DNA from: Maridesulfovibrio sp.
GTDB taxonomy: Bacteria > Desulfobacterota > Desulfovibrionia > Desulfovibrionales > Desulfovibrionaceae
Length of the DNA: 64,000 nt
NCBI RefSeq assembly: GCF_963667685.1
Contig: NZ_OY763931.1
Span: 1,379,501 to 1,443,500 of the forward strand
Direction: 5' to 3'
Shown: positions 8,991-17,484 of the stretch, in pieces
Layout: the number at the start of each line of letters is the position of its first letter
How positions within the stretch are numbered: position 1 is the first letter of the stretch
Program-made: the position numbers and the translations under genes
Notes under the pieces: model-generated
Told to the model about the DNA's origin: nothing
The model's input: only the letters and a program-made list of their open reading frames with translations
Databases searched by the model: none

Positions 8991-9815
8991 TTACTTCAGC
9001 TTTACAATTCCCCTCAGATTTTCAGGTATGATCTTTTCTGATACTTTTCCGCTCATGTGATACCTCTTTAAAATCGCGTAATAAACGCCGTTACGCGCTA
9101 TCGTCTCCAAGCCCTTCATGAATGTATTCTTCAAGGCCCTGTTTCGCTTTTGAAAAATTACTGAAAGCCTCATCTGCTGAATCGACTTATCAATGTAACT
9201 AAACTTAGCTTCGTGACCATAAAACAAATCCCTGATCAGATATTCACCTGTTACATAAAAGCTGATGGCAAAATCAAATCGATCTGCGTCCAACTTCAAA
9301 AAATTTAGTCTTATGTTTCTGACAAGATCTGTTTCTAATCCGGCGGCATCTAATGTGCGTTGGCTGCTGCTCCCCCTGACATTACCAAAAGAGTAACCCT
9401 GCAAATCCTCCAAACGTTCATAATCAATTCCATCAGGAAAATTCTCAACCTTGTAGAAAGCCTTAAATTCCAGCTTTATAATATCTACAGGCTCTACTTT
9501 ATCCCCTAAGCCACTTCTATCGAACCACTCCATAGCTCCAAGACAGCAATCACCTACTTTCGTCAGCACTGACCAGACGTTTCTGGACATAGGAATAATT
9601 GAATATTCAACATCCAAGCCTTCGGCCCGAAACGCCTCAGTCACAATATCCCTGAGCATCCCCTTACCCAAGTCCGGGACTTCTTCATCAAATACCAACG
9701 GAGGATAGAGAACCGAAGAAACAGCAATCGTCTGGCCACCCCATGCAACTGAAAAAAACACGAATACAGCCGCACATCCAACCGACATTATAAATAACTT
9801 CTTCAAAAATATCAT
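8991..9815 (-). CDS. Periplasmic solute-binding protein, family 3 type
   Basis: This 274-residue protein has a signal peptide (about 1-26, ending VAWGG) and the overall features of family 3 extracellular solute-binding proteins. The mature start TIAVSSVLYPPLVF and the GKGMLRDIVTEAFRAEGLDVEY segment match the first lobe, and a QGYSFGNVRGSSS segment matches the crossover to the second lobe. Similar stand-alone proteins are common in Desulfovibrio and other Proteobacteria with no permease beside them, as here. The ligand cannot be named. The gene stands alone between tRNA-Asn cassettes 2 and 3, convergent to the tRNA at its 3' side, so it has its own promoter or was inserted between the tandem cassettes. 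Confidence 0.8.
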   Translation of the reverse strand: MIFLKKLFIMSVGCAAVFVFFSVAWGGQTIAVSSVLYPPLVFDEEVPDLGKGMLRDIVTEAFRAEGLDVEYSIIPMSRNVWSVLTKVGDCCLGAMEWFDRSGLGDKVEPVDIIKLEFKAFYKVENFPDGIDYERLEDLQGYSFGNVRGSSSQRTLDAAGLETDLVRNIRLNFLKLDADRFDFAISFYVTGEYLIRDLFYGHEAKFSYIDKSIQQMRLSVIFQKRNRALKNTFMKGLETIARNGVYYAILKRYHMSGKVSEKIIPENLRGIVKLK

Positions 9816-9939
9816 AAAGATACATCCTCACTTTACATCGCAATGGGATAGAATTGACAGAGAACTTAACAAAAACAACGTAAATTATACACTCCCGTTG
9901 AACTAAAATAAAAAAAATTAATTAATTTTCATATAATGT

Positions 9940-9968
9940 TTGACAACTTCATGCCAAATCCGTAGAAA
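9940..9968 (+). promoter_or_regulatory. Sigma-70 promoter of tRNA-Asn copy 3
   Basis: TTGACA (9940-9945), a 17-base spacer and TAGAAA (9963-9968). The leader hairpin differs in sequence from copies 1 and 2 but still pairs. Confidence 0.8.
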
Positions 9969-10007
9969 CATTTTCGTTGCAGCGGAGAACTGCGCAACAC
10001 AGAATAT

Positions 10008-10083
10008 TCCTCGGTGGCTCAATCGGCAGAGCGGGTGACTGTTAATCACTAGGTTGGGGGTTCAAGTCCCTCCCGGGGAGCCA
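10008..10083 (+). tRNA. tRNA-Asn (GTT), copy 3
   Basis: Third identical 76-base tRNA-Asn, anticodon GTT, CCA encoded. It sits in the same promoter-leader-tRNA-terminator cassette as copies 1 and 2, separated from them by the binding-protein gene. Confidence 0.97.
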
Positions 10084-10090
10084 GATAGCT

Positions 10091-10124
10091 CAAAGGCTGC
10101 TTTCATATGAAAGCAGCCTTTTTT
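10091..10124 (+). terminator. Intrinsic terminator of tRNA-Asn copy 3
   Basis: AAGGCTGCTTT/AAAGCAGCCTT hairpin followed by TTTT, as in copy 2. Confidence 0.83.
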
Positions 10125-10210
10125 ATATCTTATGCCCGAGCTTAATAAATTGGCACAACAAACTTATTCTTTTCTTTGCACTAAAACGCTCTGCAAGGTA
10201 TCATTTATAC

Positions 10211-10621
10211 ATGCAGACAACTTACCCCCATCCACCCTGCTCGCTTCTCAAAAGCGCTCCTCCCGGTTCAGATTCCAATCTTGAAGCGAAGCTCAAGGCG
10301 TCTTTGGACGACCCCAAAAAAAAGAAAGTGCTCTGCCGCACATGCGGTGCAGAAATCACTGACAACTCATTTGCCACCAGAGTGAATAACAGCCATGAGC
10401 ACTCCTTTTTCAATCCCCATGGATACGTATTTCAAATCAGATGCTATTCCGCTGCCACAGGATGCAGATACAGCGGAAAGCCTTCTTATGAATTCACATG
10501 GTTTGCCGGATGCTCATGGCAGATTGCGGTATGCAAAGCATGCTTATCGCATCTGGGCTGGCGTTTTCAATCTGACTCCACTTACTTCTACGGACTAATA
10601 CGAGACAAACTCACTGAATAA
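10211..10621 (+). CDS. Cereblon-type CULT domain protein
   Basis: This 136-residue protein appears to be a stand-alone bacterial CULT domain, the beta-tent fold that forms the thalidomide-binding part of human cereblon. Two Cys pairs (C42/C45 in CRTC, C108/C111 in CKAC) would bind zinc. The three Trp of the ligand cage are W97, W103 and W117, with spacing 6 and 14, the same as human W380, W386 and W400. Supporting motifs are NPHGYVFQI, FTWFAG, LSHLGW and FYGLIRDKL. The first ~38 residues are a low-complexity extension. No signal peptide or membrane segment is seen. The only Met is the start; AAGG lies about 12 bases before it. The natural ligand of bacterial CULT proteins is not established; uridine and cyclic-imide-type molecules bind some homologues. 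Confidence 0.85.
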   Translation: MQTTYPHPPCSLLKSAPPGSDSNLEAKLKASLDDPKKKKVLCRTCGAEITDNSFATRVNNSHEHSFFNPHGYVFQIRCYSAATGCRYSGKPSYEFTWFAGCSWQIAVCKACLSHLGWRFQSDSTYFYGLIRDKLTE

Positions 10622-10650
10622 AAAATCCCGGTACCATCGGCACCGGGATC
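10619..10650 (-). terminator. Intrinsic terminator downstream of pyk
   Basis: On the minus strand ATCCCGGT/ACCGGGAT pair around a 9-base loop and are followed by six T. It overlaps the 3' end of the convergent CULT gene. Confidence 0.8.
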
Positions 10651-10675
10651 TTGAATTTGATATGAGTCGGTTAAA

Positions 10676-12103
10676 CTATTTATAGTAAAGCTTAACTTCG
10701 TTGGTCTTCGGCATGGTCTGCCCAGGAGTAGGCTGACCGGAAACAAGCACAAAACCTTCGCCTTTTTCAAACTTATCATCAGCTTCGAGGAACTCTACAA
10801 GACGATCCCTATGACTGGGAAGCTTGGACTCGGTAATGACCGGATTAATTCCCCAGAAGAAGTTTAAGTATGCAGGAACGCTTTTATCAGGAGTCAGGCA
10901 GTAGACTGGCTGAGCAGGTCGACGGCTGCACATTAGCCTTGCAGAAGAACCGCTGGATGAATGGCAGATGATTGCCGGACTGTCTATATCCTGTGCGAGC
11001 AGGCATGCTGAATAGCTTAGATACTTAACCGGGTTAGGGACAAGCTCATCCGCAGGTTTATAAGGTCCCTTGAGACGTTCAAGATAGTAAGGTTCAGTAC
11101 CTTCAGCAATTTCTCTGATGTATCCAACTGCTTCAGCGGGATAATCACCGATTGCAGTCTCTTCTGAAAGCATACAGCAGTCAGCACCATCCATAATGGC
11201 GTTAGCTACATCGTTTGCTTCCGCACGGGTGGGAATAGGGTTTTTAACCATGGAGAGCATCATCTGAGTTGCGACGATAACCGGCTTCTGAGCATGGCGT
11301 GCTGCACGGATGAGTTTCTTCTGAATGACCGGAACAGTTGAAAGCTTACATTCAAGACCGAGGTCACCCCGTGCGACCATAATGCCGCTGGCGACTTCCA
11401 GAATGGACTCTATATTATCAACAGCGTTCTGGCGCTCGATTTTTGCAATGATAGGCAGCATCACACCATGAGTGTTCATTGCGTCCAGGACATCCCGAAC
11501 ATCCTGCGCGGTCTGAACAAATGACATTGCAATGGCATCAACGCCGATCTCAATACAGCCGGCCAGATCAACTTTGTCCTTTTCAGTGAAAGCGGGCAGC
11601 GCGATATGTTTGCCCGGGAAGGTAATACCCTTTTTGGAAGCTAAAAGCCCTGCATTCTGAGCCTGAAGCTTGTAAAGTTTATCTTTCGCCAAAGTTTCGG
11701 TTACGAAAAATTGAAGCATTCCATCACTGAGAGAAACTTCCATACCGTCCTCAAGTCCCTGCAGCAGTTCAGGCTGGTCGAGTGGTATGAAAGGAAGGTC
11801 CTTCGCCTTGTCTGCAAAGTCCGGAAGCCCAAGATAAACATAAGCACGAGACTCGATTTCATGGGGAGCATCCTCGATTACCCCTACCCTTATTTTGGGA
11901 CCGCAAAGGTCGCCCATAATAGTAAGCGGAATGGATAGATCCTTTTCAACCTGCCTGATCATCGCAATTACAGGCTTAAAACTCTCTGCGTCAGAGTGGG
12001 AAAAATTCAAACGAAGGATTCTAACTCCGTTCTGGACCATCCTGGTGATTGTCTCAACATTACTTGACCCTGGGCCGAGGGTGGCAACAACTTTGGTTCT
12101 CAT
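10676..12103 (-). CDS. pyk: Pyruvate kinase
   Basis: Pyruvate kinase transfers phosphate from phosphoenolpyruvate to ADP. At 475 residues it has the usual A, B and C domains. The start MRTKVVATLGPGSSN carries the family signature. LRLNFSHSD binds nucleotide and metal, IIAKIERQNAVDNI holds the catalytic Lys and Glu, and MVARGDLGLE follows. The C-terminal allosteric domain spans about 355-475. ATG at 12103 has GAGGA 7 bases upstream. It is a single-gene unit with its own terminator at 10619-10650. In this lactate-oxidising setting it would serve glycolytic or glycerol/dihydroxyacetone carbon. Confidence 0.96.
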   Translation of the reverse strand: MRTKVVATLGPGSSNVETITRMVQNGVRILRLNFSHSDAESFKPVIAMIRQVEKDLSIPLTIMGDLCGPKIRVGVIEDAPHEIESRAYVYLGLPDFADKAKDLPFIPLDQPELLQGLEDGMEVSLSDGMLQFFVTETLAKDKLYKLQAQNAGLLASKKGITFPGKHIALPAFTEKDKVDLAGCIEIGVDAIAMSFVQTAQDVRDVLDAMNTHGVMLPIIAKIERQNAVDNIESILEVASGIMVARGDLGLECKLSTVPVIQKKLIRAARHAQKPVIVATQMMLSMVKNPIPTRAEANDVANAIMDGADCCMLSEETAIGDYPAEAVGYIREIAEGTEPYYLERLKGPYKPADELVPNPVKYLSYSACLLAQDIDSPAIICHSSSGSSARLMCSRRPAQPVYCLTPDKSVPAYLNFFWGINPVITESKLPSHRDRLVEFLEADDKFEKGEGFVLVSGQPTPGQTMPKTNEVKLYYK

Positions 12104-12350
12104 GATCTTGTCCTCAATATTGTATTTGGGAAATTTTTACACTATCCCCAATTGATTGGAAAAATGCGGATGCACCACTATCCGATGTTCACTTTCGAAA
12201 ATATTTATACCATAATTTTCGGAAATGTACAAAAAATTAATTTCGAATAAGTATAATTTCAAATAATGTTTTTTTTATTTTACATGGCACCTTTCCGAGT
12301 TTATACCGATTAACTCTAAATGAAAATAATTTTAACTCACGGAGTAAAGA

Positions 12351-12827
12351 ATGCTTAAAAACATTTTCAAACTCGTACTGATCATCTCCATGGCAGCAGT
12401 TGTGGCAGGATGCCAACAGCAATCCAACAGCAACGCAAAAATCGGATTCGTAGACACTAACAAAGTTTTCAAAGAATGTAAGGCTGGAATCGAGGGCATG
12501 AGCTACCTCAAAAAGTCCAGCGAAGAATTTCAGGCAAAATTCGCTGAAATGCAGAAACAGATGGGCGGAAACCAGACCGAAGAAAACACCCGCAAGTTTC
12601 AGGAAGCACTCGGCGAATACCAGAACAAAATGGGTGCTGAGCAGAATCGTATAGTAGAAGCTCTCCAGAACGGTTTCAGCAAAGCTGTTGATGATTACCG
12701 TAAAGCTAACGGTTACTCAGTTATCCTTGGTGTCGAAGCTGCCATCAGCTACGACAAATCTGCTGACATCAGCACCAAAATCATTGAAGCTATGGACAAA
12801 ATGGAAATAAAAATCAAGCCCGAATAA
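12351..12827 (+). CDS. OmpH/Skp-like lipoprotein
   Basis: This 158-residue protein begins with a lipoprotein signal peptide ending in VVAGC (lipidated Cys about residue 21). The mature part (KIGFVDTNKVFKECKAGIEG) matches the OmpH/Skp family, with a Gln/Glu/Lys-rich helical segment at about 55-110 and the C-terminal ILGVEAAISYDKSADIS typical of the family. It differs from the soluble chaperone at 1447 by being membrane-anchored. The role is probably a periplasmic chaperone or scaffold for envelope proteins, but this is inferred from the family. AGGAAT-like upstream sequence is weak; CGGAGTAAAGA sits just before ATG 12351. It is divergent from pyk across a 247-base AT-rich gap and is followed by its own terminator. 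Confidence 0.82.
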   Translation: MLKNIFKLVLIISMAAVVAGCQQQSNSNAKIGFVDTNKVFKECKAGIEGMSYLKKSSEEFQAKFAEMQKQMGGNQTEENTRKFQEALGEYQNKMGAEQNRIVEALQNGFSKAVDDYRKANGYSVILGVEAAISYDKSADISTKIIEAMDKMEIKIKPE

Positions 12828-12853
12828 TTTCAGCTGATTTTCACTTACAATCA

Positions 12854-12893
12854 AACGCCCTCCGCTGCCACAGCAATGGAGGGCGTTTTTGTT
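12854..12893 (+). terminator. Intrinsic terminator after OmpH-like lipoprotein
   Basis: ACGCCCTCC/GGAGGGCGT stem around a GCTGCCACAGCAAT loop, followed by TTTTTGTT. Confidence 0.9.
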
Positions 12894-13006
12894 ACAAAAT
12901 GACTTTTTTGCGTCACGCACACCTTTCCCTTGATTTTTTCAAGCGCACAAGGAATGATCGAATCATATTTTATCTCTTAATTTCAACACTCTAGTGAATT
13001 GGGTAT

Positions 13007-14665
13007 ATGAATTTAGCATTACTTGGCAATCTATTCGGCGGACTGGGACTTTTTTTGATCGGCATGCGCTTAATGACCACCGGCCTAAAACAGGCGGCAG
13101 GAAGATCATTAAGAAAAATTCTGGGAGAATGGACCAAAAGTCCGGGACGTGGATTATTTTCGGGCTTCATGATTACCGCTCTTGTACAATCTTCCAGCGC
13201 TGTCACTGTTGCTGTTATCGGCTTTGTTAACGCCGGGCTGATCACCCTTTCTCAGTCAATCGGAGTTATCTACGGCAGCAATATCGGAACCACTGTTACA
13301 GGCTGGATTGTGGCAGCTGTCGGCTTCAGCGTGAATCTTAAGGCTTTTGCTCTACCTGTAATTGCACTCGGAGCTTTGCTGCGCTTAACCGGTCCGACCC
13401 GCCGCCGCGCTTTTTTCGGTGATGCTTTTTCCGGATTCGGCCTTTTTCTAATGGGTATATCAACATTACAGATGGCCTTCAAAGGTATAGAATCATCCAT
13501 CGATCTAACCGCATTCGCGAACATGGGCACTCTTTCCATCCCAGTTTTCATCGGTGTCGGCCTGATGCTAACCTTACTGATGCAAAGTTCCAGTGCAGCC
13601 ATGGCCCTTGTACTTACCGCGACAGTCAGCGGTCTTCTGGACCTCAACCAGGGAGCTGCTGCGGTTATCGGTACCAATATAGGGACTACTTCCACTGCTG
13701 CCCTCTCGGTTATCGGAGCTACCGTCAGTGCGAAAAAAGTAGCCACCGGACATATCATATTTAATATAATTACTGCTATTGTAGCCTTGATACTACTTCC
13801 GGTACTGATCAAAATTATTCTTTTTGGCATGGATCTTTTTGCCTTCAAAAACGATCCGGCTGTAATTCTGGCCCTGTTTCATACCGTGTTCAACATTCTT
13901 GGTGTGCTAGTGCTCTGGCCTTTTACCGGTAAACTTGTTTCATTTATCGAAAAACGTTTCGCTTCATTGGAAGACCAACGTGGCCGCCCCAAATATCTGG
14001 ACAACAACGTAATTTCTACTCCAACTCTTGCGCTTGACGCCCTTTCTCTGGAAATGGAGCGTATAGGGCAACTGGCCCGCAGAATTGTGCGCAAGGGTCT
14101 GAACTCAAATTTCAGCTATGGTGCACTCCCGGCGGACAAAGAAGCACTGGACCGGCTTATTGAAGCTGGTCGGTCCTTTTGCGCACGGCTGCAATCACGC
14201 GCCCTTACCGAACAACAAGGCCAACAGGTTGCCACTGCCCTGCGCGTGCTTCAATATTTTCGCACAGCCGGTGCGCTCTGTGCCTCCATCGAAAAGAAAC
14301 GCCTAAAGCCTGCCATTGATATGCTCGGTAAGGACGCGGACATGATTACCGTCTTCAAAGAGTCCTGCATTGGTGTGGTAAATGTAGCAGACAATCCATG
14401 CTCTGAAGAATTCTGCAAAATCGACAACATGCTGCATGACATGTTATCAGCCTATCAGGATCTTAAGGCAAAACTACTTGAAGCAGGTGGGAACGGTAAT
14501 ATCCCGGTCCCGGAAATGGTTGAACAACTTGAACTTTTTTCAAAGATACGGCGTATTGTCCGCCAGACAGCCAAAGGAGCTGTTTACCGCGCAGCAATGC
14601 GGCAGGACATAGGAATATGCTGTCCGACCAATACCGTTAAGTTCGCTTGGAACCGACACTGGTAA
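13007..14665 (+). CDS. Na/Pi cotransporter family protein with PhoU-like domain
   Basis: This is a sodium-dependent phosphate transporter of the NptA/PNaS family. The 552-residue protein has about eight to ten hydrophobic segments in the first 330 residues. It carries the duplicated QSSSA motif of the family (ALVQSSSAVTVAVIGF near residue 65 and LLMQSSSAAMALVLT near residue 195) and two TNIGTT/SNIGTT motifs. Residues about 340-540 form a charged helical PhoU-like cytoplasmic domain. ATG at 13007 has only a weak ribosome site. An unknown membrane-anchored protein follows after 16 bases and is probably co-transcribed. Function as a phosphate importer is family knowledge; direction and ion were not tested. 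Confidence 0.9.
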   Translation: MNLALLGNLFGGLGLFLIGMRLMTTGLKQAAGRSLRKILGEWTKSPGRGLFSGFMITALVQSSSAVTVAVIGFVNAGLITLSQSIGVIYGSNIGTTVTGWIVAAVGFSVNLKAFALPVIALGALLRLTGPTRRRAFFGDAFSGFGLFLMGISTLQMAFKGIESSIDLTAFANMGTLSIPVFIGVGLMLTLLMQSSSAAMALVLTATVSGLLDLNQGAAAVIGTNIGTTSTAALSVIGATVSAKKVATGHIIFNIITAIVALILLPVLIKIILFGMDLFAFKNDPAVILALFHTVFNILGVLVLWPFTGKLVSFIEKRFASLEDQRGRPKYLDNNVISTPTLALDALSLEMERIGQLARRIVRKGLNSNFSYGALPADKEALDRLIEAGRSFCARLQSRALTEQQGQQVATALRVLQYFRTAGALCASIEKKRLKPAIDMLGKDADMITVFKESCIGVVNVADNPCSEEFCKIDNMLHDMLSAYQDLKAKLLEAGGNGNIPVPEMVEQLELFSKIRRIVRQTAKGAVYRAAMRQDIGICCPTNTVKFAWNRHW

Positions 14666-14681
14666 CCTATTTGGAGCGAAA

Positions 14682-15839
14682 ATGAATAAATTTAAAATTC
14701 CCGCACTGATATTTACAGCTGTATTCATTGTTTCTGCAACCGCACTGTTTTTCTATGTAAAAAAGGACTTGGGAGAGAAAACCGGAGTTAGTGTGGATGC
14801 CCCGACCTGGGTTACGGAAAACAGCTCCAGTGTAAAAAGACCTGTTACAGACACCGTCGCTGAATCCTTACAAAAAACGGAAGCAACACCGGAAGACAAG
14901 AAAGCAGCTGACGCTAGTCCTGAATCAACACCCGTAGAAAAGAAAGACACGGGAAAACAAGCTGCCAAAACTGAAAACAGCACTGCTGAAAATACAGTTG
15001 AAAAAGCTGTTGAAGCTATCAGGGAAACCATCGTAACCGAAATTTTCCTCGATAATCTGGCTCAATACGTTGCTGACAACTACCATCCTGCGGGAACACT
15101 GCCCTACAAAGCCGAATCAGGATTCAGTACTGCATCGTTCAAATCAATCAACATGCATTTTGGACTGAATCTGCATGGCCTGATGCCTGAAGCACAGAAT
15201 CTTGTCACAGCCCGCCAAGACATCTGGTCCTATCTGCTCACTACAAACAGGCTGGCAGAACTTGCAAAATCCGAAACTGACGAGTTTCTTGACCTTGTTG
15301 AGGAAAAGGGAATCCTTGCTGAACGCAAATTCATTGAAGGAGACTCTTTCTCCATGCGGGAACTAACCCGCACACAACGCGCTGAAATGTTCCGTGTAAG
15401 TGCGCAGTCGGTCCGCCATGTCGCCGCTGTTCTTAAAGCAGTCGCAGACAACCCGGATCTGGTCCAGGCACTGGACAGCTACATAATGGCATCCAATAAA
15501 GTTGAATCCGCGAACGGAATATTCCAATTGGACCTAGACTATTCACAAAAGACACAAACTGAGTCCGCACGCCAAAAAGCCCGTCATTCCGGGAAATTAC
15601 TAAAGGACTACATTACAATACGTGAAAAAATAAAGTCGGGAATCGTCGACAAAATCAAATCATACTGCGCCGGGCAATGTGACAAACCAAATGATATTTT
15701 TTATATAGCGCAGTGGTTTTTCCGTAGAGTGAAAAAAGATGAAAAGAGAATTAAATCAATTGGAGCTGGAAGCGAAATTTTATCAGACATAGCAGTTAAA
15801 ATGGAAAACAGAGCCGATGCCATAGAACGGTCAATGTAA
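14682..15839 (+). CDS. Membrane-anchored protein of unknown function
   Basis: I do not recognise this 385-residue protein. It has an uncleaved-looking N-terminal membrane segment (about 7-26) followed by Lys-Lys-Asp. A disordered linker rich in Glu, Lys, Thr, Ser and Ala spans about 35-115. The rest is a mostly helical domain (about 118-385) with many Ala, Glu and Lys and only two Cys (SYCAGQCDKP near 325). The topology suggests a periplasmic domain tethered to the inner membrane. GGAGCGAAA precedes ATG 14682. It begins 16 bases after the Na/Pi cotransporter gene on the same strand, so the two likely form a transcription unit. Its 3' end faces the convergent histidine kinase with only 15 bases between. 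Confidence 0.7.
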   Translation: MNKFKIPALIFTAVFIVSATALFFYVKKDLGEKTGVSVDAPTWVTENSSSVKRPVTDTVAESLQKTEATPEDKKAADASPESTPVEKKDTGKQAAKTENSTAENTVEKAVEAIRETIVTEIFLDNLAQYVADNYHPAGTLPYKAESGFSTASFKSINMHFGLNLHGLMPEAQNLVTARQDIWSYLLTTNRLAELAKSETDEFLDLVEEKGILAERKFIEGDSFSMRELTRTQRAEMFRVSAQSVRHVAAVLKAVADNPDLVQALDSYIMASNKVESANGIFQLDLDYSQKTQTESARQKARHSGKLLKDYITIREKIKSGIVDKIKSYCAGQCDKPNDIFYIAQWFFRRVKKDEKRIKSIGAGSEILSDIAVKMENRADAIERSM

Positions 15840-15854
15840 AAATGATGGGTAGAA

Positions 15855-17429
15855 TCAGCACCCGCAAGGCAGCTTGATAACAACCTTCATCCCTTTTCCG
15901 GGGCTGGTATCGATCTCGAATATACCATCATGCTTCTGGGTGACTATGAAATATGATACAAAAAGCCCGAGTCCGGTTCCTTCACCGGCGGGCTTAGTGG
16001 TAAAAAAAGGCTCTAATGCCATTTTGCGTGTTTCAGCATCCATTCCAGGACCGTTATCCTCTATCTCAAGGCAAATATGACTTGTTTCTGATTTCAACCG
16101 GACAATTATCCGGGAAACTCCCTCCTCTTTCCAGTTCGGGCTGGACAGAATAGCCTGAACAGAATTCTTAAGTAAATTGATCAGTACCTGCTCAATCTCA
16201 GACGCGGAGCACAAAACACGCGGGACAGCCCCATCAAGTTCCTTTATTATTTCAAAACCTCCACTGCCGGATTGACTGTAAAAATCATAACTGCTGAATG
16301 AAAGTTCTATCGCTGTTTCAACAATTTCTCTAATATCATTGCAGGCTCTTTCCCCTCCGGACTGACGGCTGAACTGAAGCATATTGGAAACAATACGCGC
16401 TGAGCGTTCACCAAGATTTTTAACAGCATCTAGCTTGGAAATGATCCCCCGCTTTTCACAGTATTTATGGATAAGATCAAAGGGTATCCCAAGTTCTTCA
16501 GCAACTAAGCGGTTCGCAGGCAGTGGACTTGAAATCCTGCGTTGAATATTTTGGATGCCCTGCAGGATTCCACCAAGCGGGTTATTAATCTCATGCGCCA
16601 TACCTGCCGCAAGACCGCCGACAGTCATCATTTTCTCAGTCTGCACCATTACTTCTTCCATTCGTGTGCGGGCGGTAATATCGTCTACCCGGATGACTGC
16701 ACCATCTTCATCTCCTTTGAAGGGAAAAACCACAATTTCAAAAAAAACGGTGCCGCTACCCCGCTCAAGATGAAAAATCTCGGTACCACCCAAGATTTCA
16801 CTATTTATTGTCGATGAAATAAGCGATTCAAAACGCCGTAATTCGGGCATTACGTCATAAAGAAAACGTCCTTGAGCTTCATCCGCCGGAATACCAGTTT
16901 CTTTATGGGCATAGTCATTCCAAAGAACCACATTGGCTACTCCATCCACCCCGACCAGCACAGAATGCATGGAATCAATCACGTTTCCAAGATAGTTGCG
17001 GGTACGCCGCAATTCCCGTTGATCTTTAAGGCGCCGCGTCACATCACGGGCAACCATAACAATGTACAGCCTGCCCCCAACATAATGAACCCGGAGAGTC
17101 ATTTCCACCGGGACCTTAGAATTCCCCTTGCCCAGCAATTCTGTCATGGAGACATCTTCTTTAGCCCAGGATGTGTACATGTCATCATCAATCAGGACTT
17201 CATGCAGCATGAAGCAGGTTTCTTCCGGGAAAACCAACTCCGGGGGACTGTCCAACATTTCTTCGCGTGTGTAATTTGTTTTTTGAAGTGCGGTTTTGTT
17301 TACGTCGGCAAATGTCCATGAAAATGCATCAAGCACAAAAAGCGCATCGTTGGCATTTTCAACCAAAGCCCGAAATCGCTCCAGCTCATTAATCCTTTCC
17401 CTTAGTTCAGGATAATAACTTTTGCGCAT
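15855..17429 (-). CDS. PAS domain sensor histidine kinase
   Basis: This soluble two-component sensor kinase has two PAS domains: about 10-140 (FRALVENANDALFVLDAF) and about 150-265 (NVIDSMHSVLVGVDGVANVV). The dimerisation helix carries the phospho-accepting His in GGLAAGMAHEINNPLGG. The ATPase domain has the N-box NLLKNSVQAI, DNGPGMDAETRKMALEPFFT and GTGLGLFVSYFI. No membrane segment is seen, so it senses a cytoplasmic signal. The frame is open to a TTG at 17513 (ATG at 17501), overlapping the adh gene; ATG 17429 with GGTGAG 6 bases upstream is preferred, giving ~524 residues. No response regulator is adjacent, so it is an orphan kinase. It follows the iron alcohol dehydrogenase gene closely. 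Confidence 0.9.
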   Translation of the reverse strand: MRKSYYPELRERINELERFRALVENANDALFVLDAFSWTFADVNKTALQKTNYTREEMLDSPPELVFPEETCFMLHEVLIDDDMYTSWAKEDVSMTELLGKGNSKVPVEMTLRVHYVGGRLYIVMVARDVTRRLKDQRELRRTRNYLGNVIDSMHSVLVGVDGVANVVLWNDYAHKETGIPADEAQGRFLYDVMPELRRFESLISSTINSEILGGTEIFHLERGSGTVFFEIVVFPFKGDEDGAVIRVDDITARTRMEEVMVQTEKMMTVGGLAAGMAHEINNPLGGILQGIQNIQRRISSPLPANRLVAEELGIPFDLIHKYCEKRGIISKLDAVKNLGERSARIVSNMLQFSRQSGGERACNDIREIVETAIELSFSSYDFYSQSGSGGFEIIKELDGAVPRVLCSASEIEQVLINLLKNSVQAILSSPNWKEEGVSRIIVRLKSETSHICLEIEDNGPGMDAETRKMALEPFFTTKPAGEGTGLGLFVSYFIVTQKHDGIFEIDTSPGKGMKVVIKLPCGC

Positions 17430-17484
17430 GGATGTCTCACCAAGCCCTATAAGCTTGTTGCGAACATCTCCTTTCGGATTTGGT

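Noticed and set aside
8400..10130. Repeated blocks around tRNA-Asn as a CRISPR array or transposon
   Set aside because: The repeats are whole tRNA transcription units (promoter, tRNA, terminator), with no spacer pattern, no transposase and no terminal inverted repeats.
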